Shown here piece after piece: positions 8,732 through 17,653 of a stretch of 64,000 bases of DNA (position 1 is its first letter; the number at the start of each line of letters is the position of its first letter). Under the pieces are notes generated by a model. That model worked only from the letters and a program-made list of their open reading frames with translations. It did no database searches and was not told the origin of the DNA. Source of the DNA: NORP240 sp038134485 (GTDB lineage Bacteria > Pseudomonadota > Gammaproteobacteria > Pseudomonadales > Pseudohongiellaceae); NCBI GenBank assembly GCA_038134485.1, contig JAYPVG010000005.1, forward strand, positions 62,001 to 126,000, in the 5' to 3' direction. Position numbers and translations under genes: made by a program.

Positions 8732-10660
8732 CTAGGGAGTGCTGCGCCTCGCGTCGGCCAGGCCAAGATCGCAAAGCGCCTTCCGTATTTCGTCCAGGAT
8801 TGCCGGATCATCTATTGTTGCCGGCATGCGGTATTGCTCATTGTCCGCTATTTTCTGCATGGTGCCACGCAGGATCTTTCCGGACCGGGTTTTGGGTAAA
8901 CGCTGCACCACCGTTGCCTGCTTGAAGGCAGCCACCGGACCAATCTGCTTCCGCACCAGCTGCACCACCTCGGTCACGATATCCTCTGCTTCTCTGACTA
9001 CGCCCGCTTTCAATACCAGGAATCCGACTGGCAGCTGCCCTTTTAACTGATCGGCAACGCCAATGACCGCGCATTCAGCGACGTCCGGATGACTGGCCAG
9101 CACTTCTTCCATGCCACCGGTGGAAAGCCGGTGACCGGCAACATTAATGATATCGTCGGTGCGGCTCATGACGAACACATAGCCATCTTCATCAATAAAA
9201 CCTGCATCCGCTGTCTTGTAATACCCAGGAAACTCGGCCAGGTAACTTTGCTGGAAACGCTCCTCGGCGTTCCACAATGTCAACAGTGCACCGGGCGCCA
9301 TCGGCAGTCTGGCACACAGTGCACCCACCTGACCGGCGGGAACTTGCTGGCAATGTTCATCGAGGACCTCAAGCTGCCAGCCCGGCGAGGGCACCGTCGG
9401 GGAGCCGGGCTTGACCGGTAACAGGCCCATGCCACGATGATTGGCCGCCAGAGACCACCCCGTCTCTGTCTGCCACCAGTGGTCGATAACCGGTACGCCG
9501 AGCTTGTTTTCTGCCCAGCCGAGCGTATCGGGATCGGTGCGTTCTCCAGCCAGAAATAACGCGTCGAATCGGCTCATGTCATAGGCTCGCAATAACTCGG
9601 CTTCGGGGTCCTCTTTCTTGATCGCCCTGAATGCTGTCGGGGCAGTAAATAATGCTTTTACACCGTGGTCGGCAATCACCCGCCAGAATGCTCCGGCGTC
9701 AGGTGTGCCGACCGGCTTGCCCTCGTAGAGAATGGTCGTGCAGCCGCGCAGCAAGGGTCCGTAAACGATATAGGAATGACCCACCACCCAACCAACATCG
9801 GAGGCAGCCCAGAACACATCGCCGGGATTCATGCCATAGATAGCGCCCATACTCCAGTTCAACGCCACCGCGTGACCACCATTGTCCCTGACTACGCCCT
9901 TGGGAACGCCGGTGGTACCCGACGTATAGAGAATATACAGGGGATCGGTCGCCGACAGGGAAACGCAGTCCGCCGGATGCGCGCCGGCCATTGCATCCAA
10001 CCAGTCAGCGTCGCGGTGGGGATCCAGTTCTACCGGGCATTGCTCCCGCTGCACCACCAGCACTTGCGTAGGCTTGTGGCCGGCCAGTTCGATCGCCTCA
10101 TTCAGCAATGGCATGTAGGGAATAACGCGATTGACTTCGATTCCGCAGCTTGCCGTAACGATTACATCGGGTTTGGCGTCGTCGATTCGCACCGCCAGTT
10201 CATTGGCAGCAAAACCACCAAATACCACCGAATGGATGGCACCGATCCTGGCGCAACCGAGCATGGCGATTGCCGTCTCCGGGATCATTGGCATATAGAT
10301 GATGACCCGGTCGCCCTTTCTAACTCCTTTTTCCAAGAGCACCCCGGCGAATCTGGCTACCAGCTCCTTAAGTTCCTGATAGCTGAATTTCACCACCTGA
10401 TTGCCGGTCACCGGGCTGTCGTAGATCAGGGCTGTTTGCGCACCGCGACCGGCCTCAACATGCCGATCGACTGCATTGAAGCAGGTGTTGATCTCGCCTC
10501 CGACAAACCAGTGTCCGTGGGGGCTTGTTTCCAGATCGAGTACTTTGTCCCAGGATTTGTGCCAGATTAGCTCCCGTGCAGCCGCGCCCCAAAATTCGTC
10601 TGGCCTGGCCAGGGAAAAGGCATGGGCTTGCTGATATCGTTGCCAGGCATCTGCTTCCAT
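8732..10660 (-). CDS. prpE: PrpE-type propionyl-CoA (short-chain acyl-CoA) synthetase
   Basis: 642 residues; activates propionate or a similar short acid with ATP and CoA through an acyl-adenylate. It has the acetyl-CoA synthetase N-terminal domain, the AMP-binding loop YTSGTTGVPKG, the WWQTETGW segment, and the C-terminal TRSGKILRGT motif whose lysine is the usual acetylation-controlled catalytic residue. The ATG at 10660 is preceded by a purine-rich GAGAAGCAAG; an ATG at 10699 is possible. It is the first gene of the leftward operon ending at tctC. The sequence looks like PrpE rather than Acs, but the true substrate within this operon is open. Confidence 0.88.
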   Translation of the reverse strand: MEADAWQRYQQAHAFSLARPDEFWGAAARELIWHKSWDKVLDLETSPHGHWFVGGEINTCFNAVDRHVEAGRGAQTALIYDSPVTGNQVVKFSYQELKELVARFAGVLLEKGVRKGDRVIIYMPMIPETAIAMLGCARIGAIHSVVFGGFAANELAVRIDDAKPDVIVTASCGIEVNRVIPYMPLLNEAIELAGHKPTQVLVVQREQCPVELDPHRDADWLDAMAGAHPADCVSLSATDPLYILYTSGTTGVPKGVVRDNGGHAVALNWSMGAIYGMNPGDVFWAASDVGWVVGHSYIVYGPLLRGCTTILYEGKPVGTPDAGAFWRVIADHGVKALFTAPTAFRAIKKEDPEAELLRAYDMSRFDALFLAGERTDPDTLGWAENKLGVPVIDHWWQTETGWSLAANHRGMGLLPVKPGSPTVPSPGWQLEVLDEHCQQVPAGQVGALCARLPMAPGALLTLWNAEERFQQSYLAEFPGYYKTADAGFIDEDGYVFVMSRTDDIINVAGHRLSTGGMEEVLASHPDVAECAVIGVADQLKGQLPVGFLVLKAGVVREAEDIVTEVVQLVRKQIGPVAAFKQATVVQRLPKTRSGKILRGTMQKIADNEQYRMPATIDDPAILDEIRKALCDLGLADARRSTP

Positions 10661-10801
10661 CTTGCTTCTCTTTAGACTGGTTCTTTGACGGTCATCCATA
10701 ATAAGAGATGGCCGGCAGGTGGGCAATGAACCGGGTCCAGGATGAAAGAGCACTGATGCGCATTACCGGCAAAGCCCGGCAATCAGGCGCCAACAGGTCA
10801 G

Positions 10802-13030
10802 CTAGAGTGCCGCAAGAGCGGCGTTCAGCGTCGCACTGGGGCGCATTGCTTCAGAGCACTTGTCCGCATCAGGCCGGTAATAACCGCCTATATCGACCGC
10901 ATCTCCCTGGGCGCCGTTCAACTCGTCGACTATCCGTTGTTCATTGTCAACCAGAGCCTGCGCCAGGGGTGCGAAGCGAGCTTGCAGCTCCGCGTCCTCA
11001 GACTGTTCAGCGAGCGCCTGAGCCCAATACATGGCCAGGTAGAAGTGGCTACCGCGATTGTCCAGTTCGTTTACGCGACGAGATGGCGACTTGTTATTGT
11101 TAAGAAATTGACCGGTTGCCGTATCGAGAGTGGTCGCCAGTGTTTTAGCTCGATCGTTACTGGTCAGGGCTGCAAGATGCTCCAGCGACGCGGCCAGAGC
11201 CAGGAATTCGCCCAGCGAATCCCAGCGCAAATGACCTTCCCTGACAAACTGCTGCACATGCTTTGGCGCTGAACCACCGGCGCCAGTTTCAAACAGTCCG
11301 CCACCGTTCATCAGCGGCACGATAGACAGCATCTTGGCACTGGTGCCCAGCTCCAGGATCGGGAACAAGTCGGTCAGGTAATCGCGTAAAACGTTACCTG
11401 TGACGGAAATTGTGTCCTCGCCATTCTTGATGCGCTCCAGAGACAACTGCATGGCATCCTCGGGAGCCTTGATCAAAATCTCGAGACCATCGGTATCATG
11501 ATCCTGCAGATACCTGTTCACCTTCTCTATTAGCTGCGCATCGTGGGCTCGATTCTGATCCAACCAGAAAACGGCCGGGACTCCGGTCGCACGGGCCCGA
11601 TTAACCGCCAGCTTTACCCAGTCGCGAACAGGCGCGTCCTTGGTCTGACACATGCGGAATATGTCGCCGTTCTGTACTTTATGTTCCATTAATATGTTGC
11701 CAGCAGTGTCGATCACGCTTATCGTGCCCGCGGCTGAAGCCTGGAAAGTTTTGTCATGGGAGCCATACTCTTCGGCTTTCTGCGCCATCAGACCGACGTT
11801 GGGCACGCTGCCCATAGTAACGGGATCGAAGGCACCATGTTGTTTACAGAATTCTATTACCTGCTGGTAGATACGCGCGTAGCTGCGATCGGGAATCACC
11901 GCCTTGGTATCATGCTGTTGCCCATCAGGACCCCACATCTGGCCAGATCCGCGAATCATTGCAGGCATGGACGCATCGATTATGATGTCGCTCGGCACAT
12001 GCAAGTTGGTGATGCCGCGGTCAGAATCCACCATGGCCATAGGCGGACGGGATTGATAAACCGCATCCAGATCGGCTTTGATCGCAGACTGCTGGTCCTC
12101 TGGCAATGAGGCTATCCTGGCATATACATCGCCGATACCATTATTCGCATCGACTCCCAGTTCTTCAAACAGTGCCTGATGCTTGTCAAATACATCCCGA
12201 TAATAAACTTTGACCGCCTCCCCAAAAATAATCGGGTCTGAAACCTTCATCATGGTGGCTTTCATATGTAGAGAAAACAGCACGTTCTGATTTCTGGCGT
12301 CGTCGATTTCTTGCGCGAGAAATTCCGCCAGCGCCTGCTGACTCATGACTGAGGAATCGATTACTTCACCCGGAAGCAGTGCAATCGCGGTTTTAAGCTC
12401 GGTTTCGGAGCCGTCTTCTCCAGTGAAGATAATTCGCGCGTCGGTCGCGGCCTGAAGAGTTACCGACTGCTCGCTGCCGTAAAAGTCCCCTGCAGCCATG
12501 TGAGAAACGTGGCTTTTCGAGTCGCGCGACCAAGCCCCCATCGAGTGAGGGTTGTTGCGTGCATATGCCTTGACCGATGCCGGTGCCCGGCGATCAGAAT
12601 TTCCTTCCCGCAGCACCGGATTCACTGCACTGCCTTTGACCCGGTCGTAGCGGGCTTTCACATCTTTTTCCTGATCCGTAGAGGGCTCTTCCGGGTAGTC
12701 CGGAAGGTCATATCCCTGGTCCTGCAGCTCCTTGATCGCCGCCTTCAACTGGGGAATGGAGGCACTGATATTTGGCAACTTGATAATATTAGCGAGCCTA
12801 TCCTGGGTCAGTTCACCGAGTTCCGCCAGCGCGTCACCGATACGCTGATCTTCACTAAGAAAATCTGAAAAGTTGGCAATTATGCGCCCGGACAATGAAA
12901 TGTCGCGGGTCTCAACCTTGATATCAGACACGCCGGCGAAAGCCTGGATGATCGGCAGCAGCGAGTAGGTAGCCAGCGCCGGCGCTTCGTCGGTTTCAGT
13001 GTAGATAATCGTTGGATTCTGGTCTGACAT
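10802..13030 (-). CDS. icd: NADP-dependent isocitrate dehydrogenase, monomeric type
   Basis: 742 residues, the size of the monomeric isocitrate dehydrogenase family and unrelated in fold to the 45-kDa dimeric enzyme. It converts isocitrate to 2-oxoglutarate and CO2 with formation of NADPH in the TCA cycle. Typical segments are ATYSLLPIIQAF near residue 20, VKGSAVNPVLREGNSDRRAP near 140, and PSRRVNELDNRGSHFYLAMYW near 660. It is read alone, upstream of the prpE operon in the same direction; the 141-base gap makes separate control likely. Confidence 0.96.
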   Translation of the reverse strand: MSDQNPTIIYTETDEAPALATYSLLPIIQAFAGVSDIKVETRDISLSGRIIANFSDFLSEDQRIGDALAELGELTQDRLANIIKLPNISASIPQLKAAIKELQDQGYDLPDYPEEPSTDQEKDVKARYDRVKGSAVNPVLREGNSDRRAPASVKAYARNNPHSMGAWSRDSKSHVSHMAAGDFYGSEQSVTLQAATDARIIFTGEDGSETELKTAIALLPGEVIDSSVMSQQALAEFLAQEIDDARNQNVLFSLHMKATMMKVSDPIIFGEAVKVYYRDVFDKHQALFEELGVDANNGIGDVYARIASLPEDQQSAIKADLDAVYQSRPPMAMVDSDRGITNLHVPSDIIIDASMPAMIRGSGQMWGPDGQQHDTKAVIPDRSYARIYQQVIEFCKQHGAFDPVTMGSVPNVGLMAQKAEEYGSHDKTFQASAAGTISVIDTAGNILMEHKVQNGDIFRMCQTKDAPVRDWVKLAVNRARATGVPAVFWLDQNRAHDAQLIEKVNRYLQDHDTDGLEILIKAPEDAMQLSLERIKNGEDTISVTGNVLRDYLTDLFPILELGTSAKMLSIVPLMNGGGLFETGAGGSAPKHVQQFVREGHLRWDSLGEFLALAASLEHLAALTSNDRAKTLATTLDTATGQFLNNNKSPSRRVNELDNRGSHFYLAMYWAQALAEQSEDAELQARFAPLAQALVDNEQRIVDELNGAQGDAVDIGGYYRPDADKCSEAMRPSATLNAALAAL

Positions 13031-13181
13031 GGTGTTTCCTGTGAGTAATTTCTGTGAGTTGCCGGTTGGAAGCTGCGCTCGCTAAGCCCCTGTAACCTGT
13101 ATTTCTGCTGCGGGAATTTTATTGCCTGTTCTCCGGGTCATTGCCGCCTCCCGACCATTAGCGGCCAGCGCGGGGGCGCGT

Positions 13182-13209
13182 ATTATAGCCCATTCGACAA
13201 TCCCAGTAA
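13182..13209 (-). promoter_or_regulatory. putative sigma-70 promoter of icd
   Basis: Reading leftward, a perfect TATAAT (13187-13182) is preceded after 16 bases by TTACTG (13209-13204), a weak -35. Transcription would start about 145 bases before the icd ATG. The -10 followed by ACGCGCC resembles many gammaproteobacterial promoters. This rests on sequence match alone. Confidence 0.45.
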
Positions 13210-13229
13210 CAACCATGGAAGATGACGGC

Positions 13230-14198
13230 TCAGGAACGTTGTCTCTGCCCTGCAATGCCCCAGCTGATCACCTGGTTTATGTCATCGGCTCCGGTAGCGA
13301 TCATCACCAGTCTGTCTACTCCCAGAGCTACACCGGCACAGGTCGGCAGGCCATGTCGCAGCGCCGCCAGTAACTCGTCATCGACCGGCAAATTTCTGCG
13401 TTGGAGCAGAGACCGTAGCTGGTTATCTTCTTCAAAGCGCTGTCTTTGCTCGTCTGGGTTCACCAGTTCAAAGTAGCCATTGGCGATTTCCATGCCGTCC
13501 ATAAAGAGTTCGAATCGCCTCGCGACCAGCAGTCCATCTATGTTGGGGCCAATCGCCGCGAGTGCAGCCATGGAAACTGGGAAGTCATAGACAAAACAAT
13601 CGTCGGATAACTTTGGTTCAATGACCTGGGCCAGCAACAGATGCAGCAGCTCGTCGCGGCGGTATCCGGTCTCTTCGAAATCCACATGCGCTTTGGCGAC
13701 AGCGAGAAGTTCAGCGGTTTCACAGCGGTGCGGATCAATGCCAAGATGCTGCTGGAAAAGATCGCCGTAGGTGATGCGTGCGGGCTCCGGTCGACCACTG
13801 ATGCGCCACACCAGCTCGGCTACTTCGCCCATCAATTGCTGTTCATCGAAATCCACCCGGTACCATTCCAGCATGGTAAATTCGGGATTGTGGCGCCGAC
13901 TGAGCTCATCGCGGCGAAACGCCTTGCAGAGTTGATAGACCGAGCCGGTGCCTGCAGCCAGCAGTTTTTTCATTGCGAATTCCGGCGAGGTTTGCAGGAA
14001 ATATTCCTGACTCTCAGCGCCGCAAACACCGGTTACGCTGATGGATTCCAGATGCGGATCAGTGGCGGTGGCAAGGGCAAGCAGGGGTGTCTCCACTTCC
14101 AGTACGCCCTTTTCCCGAAAAAACTCCCTGATTGCCGCCAGAATCTCGGCACGCTGCCGCAGAATCTCGATTGGTGCTGACGGTTTCCAGTTCACCAT
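13230..14198 (-). CDS. epmA: EF-P--(R)-beta-lysine ligase EpmA (GenX/PoxA)
   Basis: 322 residues, a class II lysyl-tRNA-synthetase-like catalytic core without the anticodon-binding domain. Motif 2 is seen around FRRDELSRRHNPEFTMLEWY and motif 3 around GVALGVDRLVM. It attaches (R)-beta-lysine to Lys34 of elongation factor P so that ribosomes can translate polyproline stretches. It lies 15 bases downstream of efp in the same direction, and epmB is divergent from efp, so the whole modification module is together. Confidence 0.95.
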   Translation of the reverse strand: MVNWKPSAPIEILRQRAEILAAIREFFREKGVLEVETPLLALATATDPHLESISVTGVCGAESQEYFLQTSPEFAMKKLLAAGTGSVYQLCKAFRRDELSRRHNPEFTMLEWYRVDFDEQQLMGEVAELVWRISGRPEPARITYGDLFQQHLGIDPHRCETAELLAVAKAHVDFEETGYRRDELLHLLLAQVIEPKLSDDCFVYDFPVSMAALAAIGPNIDGLLVARRFELFMDGMEIANGYFELVNPDEQRQRFEEDNQLRSLLQRRNLPVDDELLAALRHGLPTCAGVALGVDRLVMIATGADDINQVISWGIAGQRQRS

Positions 14199-14213
14199 CG
14201 CCGGCCAGACGCG

Positions 14214-14786
14214 CTACTTGTTAACGCGGTTCTGATATTCGCCGGTACGGGTATCCACCCGCAGCACGTCTCCCACGTTGACGAACAGTGGTACCTTGAC
14301 CACAGCACCTGAACTGAGTGTGGCTGGCTTCGTACCCCCCTGGGCAGTATCGCCCTTGAGACCGGGATCGGTCTGTGTCACTTCCAGCTCGACAAAGTTT
14401 GGTGGGGTCACTGAAATAGCTTCTTCATTCCAGGTGGTGACCTGGTAGACGTCCTGCTCCTTCAGCCAGTTCAATGCCTCGGTAATAGCGTCCTGCCCCA
14501 CGGGTACCTGTTCAAAGCTGCCGTCAGTTTTCATGAAGTGCCAGAACTCACCATCGTTGTACAGGTACTCCATGTTTGATTCCATAACATCGGCAGCTTC
14601 GATAGAGTCGCCCGACTTGAAAGTCCGTTCCCAGACCCGGCCGGTCTTAAGATTGCGAAATTTGACCCGGTTAAAGGCCTGACCTTTCCCCGGCTTTACC
14701 ACTTCGTTCTCCATAATGGAGCAGGGTTCACCATCTACCAGGACTTTCAGTCCGCCTTTGAATTCGTTAGTGGAGTATGTCGCCAT
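14214..14786 (-). CDS. efp: translation elongation factor P
   Basis: 190 residues, starting at the ATG at 14786 (MATYSTNEFKGGLKV, the standard EF-P beginning) rather than at the longer frame at 14804. The acceptor lysine for beta-lysylation is Lys34 in KPGKGQAF, the same number as in E. coli. The three-domain (KOW plus two OB) length is normal. EF-P relieves ribosome stalling at consecutive prolines. Its modification enzymes EpmA and EpmB flank it. Confidence 0.96.
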   Translation of the reverse strand: MATYSTNEFKGGLKVLVDGEPCSIMENEVVKPGKGQAFNRVKFRNLKTGRVWERTFKSGDSIEAADVMESNMEYLYNDGEFWHFMKTDGSFEQVPVGQDAITEALNWLKEQDVYQVTTWNEEAISVTPPNFVELEVTQTDPGLKGDTAQGGTKPATLSSGAVVKVPLFVNVGDVLRVDTRTGEYQNRVNK

Positions 14787-14858
14787 TATTTCCCTCGCTA
14801 GCAATTACCCAAAGCTTTCTGTCTTGCTATGATCCGTCCGTCATTCAGGACGAGATCT

Positions 14859-15968
14859 ATGCCACAATCTATTATTCCACTTCGTGAGCTTTGCCACCCT
14901 GAGGGCTCTAATAGCCCCTGTGAGTCGCCAGACTCCGATGGGCCATCCGCCGCCAGTGACCACTTACAAGTTTTCGCTGAGCAGGCCCCCGAAAAATGGC
15001 AACAGATATTAGCCGATCTACTTACAGATCCAAAGGAATTGCTCAATTTTCTCCAACTTGATTCTGCTGAACTCAACTTCGACCCGCGGGTCATTGACAG
15101 CTTTCCCCTGAAGGTTCCGCGCCCGTACCTGAACCGTATGGAAAAGCGCAACTGGAATGATCCCTTGCTGCGTCAGGTCCTGCCCCTCGACAGGGAGCTA
15201 CCAATACCCAACGACGGCAGTAAATGGGATCCGCTTGAAGAAAACAGCAGCAATTGCCTGCCGGGATTGCTCCACAAATACCACGGCAGGGTGTTACTGA
15301 CAGTGGCACCCCATTGCGCTATTCACTGTCGTTACTGTTTTCGCCGCCATTTCGACTATCAATCCAACACTCCTGGAAGAAGATCATGGGAAAAAGTGAT
15401 CACTTACATACGTGAAAACGCCGAGATAACCGAAGTTATTTACAGCGGCGGAGATCCGTTGGCGGCCAATGACAAACAACTCGCCTGGCTTACCAGCCAA
15501 CTAGCGTCGATCCCCCACCTGCGTACCTTGCGAATCCATACTCGCATGCCGATAGTGATTCCGCAGCGGGTCACCGACGAACTGATCGCCTGGCTGACCT
15601 CATCGCGGCTCAAGCCGGTTGTAGTGCTGCACGTCAACCACGCCAACGAACTGGACCCCTTTGTCGCGTCTAGTTTGGGCAAGTTAGCGACAAATGGCGT
15701 CAAATTATTGAATCAAAGCGTCCTTTTAGCCGGAGTTAACGACAATCTGACTGCATTAACCAGGCTCAGCGAGACCCTTTTTGAGATGAATGTGCTCCCC
15801 TATTACCTGCACCTGCTGGATCCTGTCTCCGGAGTATTGCATTTCGATGTCCCTGATGCCCGGGGAATTGAGCTGATCGCGCAAATGCGGGACCGGTTGC
15901 CGGGTTATCTGGTGCCGCGACTGGTTCGTGAACACCCTGGTGCGGGCTCAAAAATCACGCTTGCCTAG
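14859..15968 (+). CDS. epmB: EF-P lysine 2,3-aminomutase EpmB (YjeK)
   Basis: 369 residues from the ATG at 14859, which has AGGA eight bases upstream; an in-frame ATG at 14829 has none. It is a radical-SAM enzyme: the cluster-binding cysteines are C153, C157 and C160 (CAIHCRYCF). The PLP-binding lysine is expected in the C-terminal GSKITL. It converts (S)-alpha-lysine to (R)-beta-lysine, the substrate of EpmA. It is transcribed divergently from efp with a 72-base gap that must hold both promoters. Confidence 0.94.
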   Translation: MPQSIIPLRELCHPEGSNSPCESPDSDGPSAASDHLQVFAEQAPEKWQQILADLLTDPKELLNFLQLDSAELNFDPRVIDSFPLKVPRPYLNRMEKRNWNDPLLRQVLPLDRELPIPNDGSKWDPLEENSSNCLPGLLHKYHGRVLLTVAPHCAIHCRYCFRRHFDYQSNTPGRRSWEKVITYIRENAEITEVIYSGGDPLAANDKQLAWLTSQLASIPHLRTLRIHTRMPIVIPQRVTDELIAWLTSSRLKPVVVLHVNHANELDPFVASSLGKLATNGVKLLNQSVLLAGVNDNLTALTRLSETLFEMNVLPYYLHLLDPVSGVLHFDVPDARGIELIAQMRDRLPGYLVPRLVREHPGAGSKITLA

Positions 15969-16154
15969 ACCCGCCGTGCATGCCCCTGGGTCCAGCAAAT
16001 GCCGGGGTCGCAACCGTTTCTGAATGCCTGTCCGGCCTGATAATCGGACACATTCAACCTTCGAGATTCTTCTGCATCTGCCGATTCAATTCAATGCAGG
16101 GTAGGGCGTTTGATCGGACAAAAGACAAAGCAGAACTGTCACGTGCGATCGAGA

Positions 16155-17651
16155 ATGCTGGCTCCCGTTGCGGAACACTTCCAGCCGGGTTTTGCTGGTT
16201 CCATAAGGCCTCAAGTGAGCGGCAAATTGACAGTAAAACAACAGAGTGCCTCTTCGGCGCCACCCCCAGATAGCGGCCGTGGCCAGCGTTCCCCGGGCGG
16301 CAGCATTGCGACGCGATTTACCATCGCCGTAGTCAGTCTGTTGCTGCTCTGCATGTGCGTATTCTGGCTGATTAGCAGCTACACCTACCAGAATCTCTTG
16401 CGCCAGCAAGCAGACTCTCTAGGCACATCGCTTGCGCGTCAGACCGCCATGCAGGTAACCGACCTGGTATTGGCCAACGACCTGATAAGCACGCGGGTCG
16501 TGCTCGAACAGTTGACTCGTGACTTGGCGGTCGCCGAAGCGGCGGTAATCAATGTCAACGGCGAGACCGTAGCCATCTCTACCAATGAAATGGCGCCACC
16601 ATTCAGCCTTTTACCTATCCCCACAGCTTTTGGAGAGTACGAGGCGCCTGTCGAGCTGGAAAACACCATTGCCGGCACTGTGCATATAGAGCTGGATTTG
16701 TCTTATATTGAAGCCGGCACAGGAAACACTCTGATTTTTATTCTGATCGCAACGCTCGTCATTGTCATGGTGGCGATACTGTTGAGCTCGAGTTATTTCC
16801 AATACCTGTTGAGTTTTCCGCTAAGACTGCTGAACTATGCCATTCAGGAAATTCGCCATGGGGAAATAAAAACCTGCCCCGAACCGCAAACGAACAACGA
16901 GATCGCTCGATTGGTGCGGCAATACAATGCCACTGCGGAATTTCTCGCCGATTATACCTTTCTGCATGCCGAAGGCCGGCTATCTGAGAAACCCCTGCCA
17001 GAAAGAGAGCAGGAGCAAAAGAGCGAGATGATCAACGGGGCTGTACTGTGTATCCGGTTGGCCAATTTTCACTACCTCGCTTCCACCTGCGACAAGAATG
17101 TCATGGTCAATCTTTTGAACCGAATATACTTCATAGCGGAAAACGTCGGCAGGCTCTACAGCGGCACGGTCAGCTACTGTACAGATGGTGAGGTGATAGT
17201 CGATTTTCATCGCAGCCAGTTAGAAGAAGAACAGTGCTTCTATGCAATATGTGCCGGCCAGCTTTATCTGAGGCTGTTGCCACAGATCATTGCGGCAGAC
17301 ACCGGTCATCCGGTGGATGCCAAGATACGACTTGCTGCCCATTGCGGCGAATTCGAAGCCGGCCTCTATTCGCCAACTACGGGAGAGTTCGACAATCTGC
17401 ACGGTGCGACGCTGGATCAGGTGCGACAGCTCTGCGACGATTGTCCGGATAATGCCCTGTTGGTAAGTGAAAATAGCTATCAGATGGCGGGTGGTGAATC
17501 ACGCCTGCTGGCGGAGGAGTTCGGTGAGCTTGCGGAACCTCAGCCACAACGCACTCTGCTGTGCAGTAATGCCCTGGGCAGTTACCGGCAATTGCTGGAT
17601 CAACAGGCAGAAAGACTCGCTTCCCTGCTGACGACCGGCGCAAGGGATTAG
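16155..17651 (+). CDS. AhpA/YtjB-like two-helix membrane protein with HAMP and degenerate cyclase-like domain
   Basis: 498 residues from the ATG at 16155; a TTG at 16110 would add 15. A polar tail is followed by membrane helix 1 (about 54-74), a periplasmic segment, helix 2 (about 191-214), a HAMP-like linker (215-265) and a cytoplasmic domain (about 294-440) resembling class III nucleotide cyclases. The first metal-binding aspartate position appears to be Arg301 (LCIRLANF) while an aspartate remains at 344 (CTDGEV), so catalysis is doubtful. The first half is like E. coli YtjB/AhpA. In Pseudomonas an uncharacterised gene also sits beside parC. It converges on parC with 2 bases between the stops. 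Confidence 0.65.
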   Translation: MLAPVAEHFQPGFAGSIRPQVSGKLTVKQQSASSAPPPDSGRGQRSPGGSIATRFTIAVVSLLLLCMCVFWLISSYTYQNLLRQQADSLGTSLARQTAMQVTDLVLANDLISTRVVLEQLTRDLAVAEAAVINVNGETVAISTNEMAPPFSLLPIPTAFGEYEAPVELENTIAGTVHIELDLSYIEAGTGNTLIFILIATLVIVMVAILLSSSYFQYLLSFPLRLLNYAIQEIRHGEIKTCPEPQTNNEIARLVRQYNATAEFLADYTFLHAEGRLSEKPLPEREQEQKSEMINGAVLCIRLANFHYLASTCDKNVMVNLLNRIYFIAENVGRLYSGTVSYCTDGEVIVDFHRSQLEEEQCFYAICAGQLYLRLLPQIIAADTGHPVDAKIRLAAHCGEFEAGLYSPTTGEFDNLHGATLDQVRQLCDDCPDNALLVSENSYQMAGGESRLLAEEFGELAEPQPQRTLLCSNALGSYRQLLDQQAERLASLLTTGARD

Positions 17652-17653
17652 CG

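Noticed and set aside
9665..10570. 301-codon frame on the + strand inside prpE
   Set aside because: It is antisense to a well-conserved enzyme and has no recognisable family pattern; it arises from codon bias.
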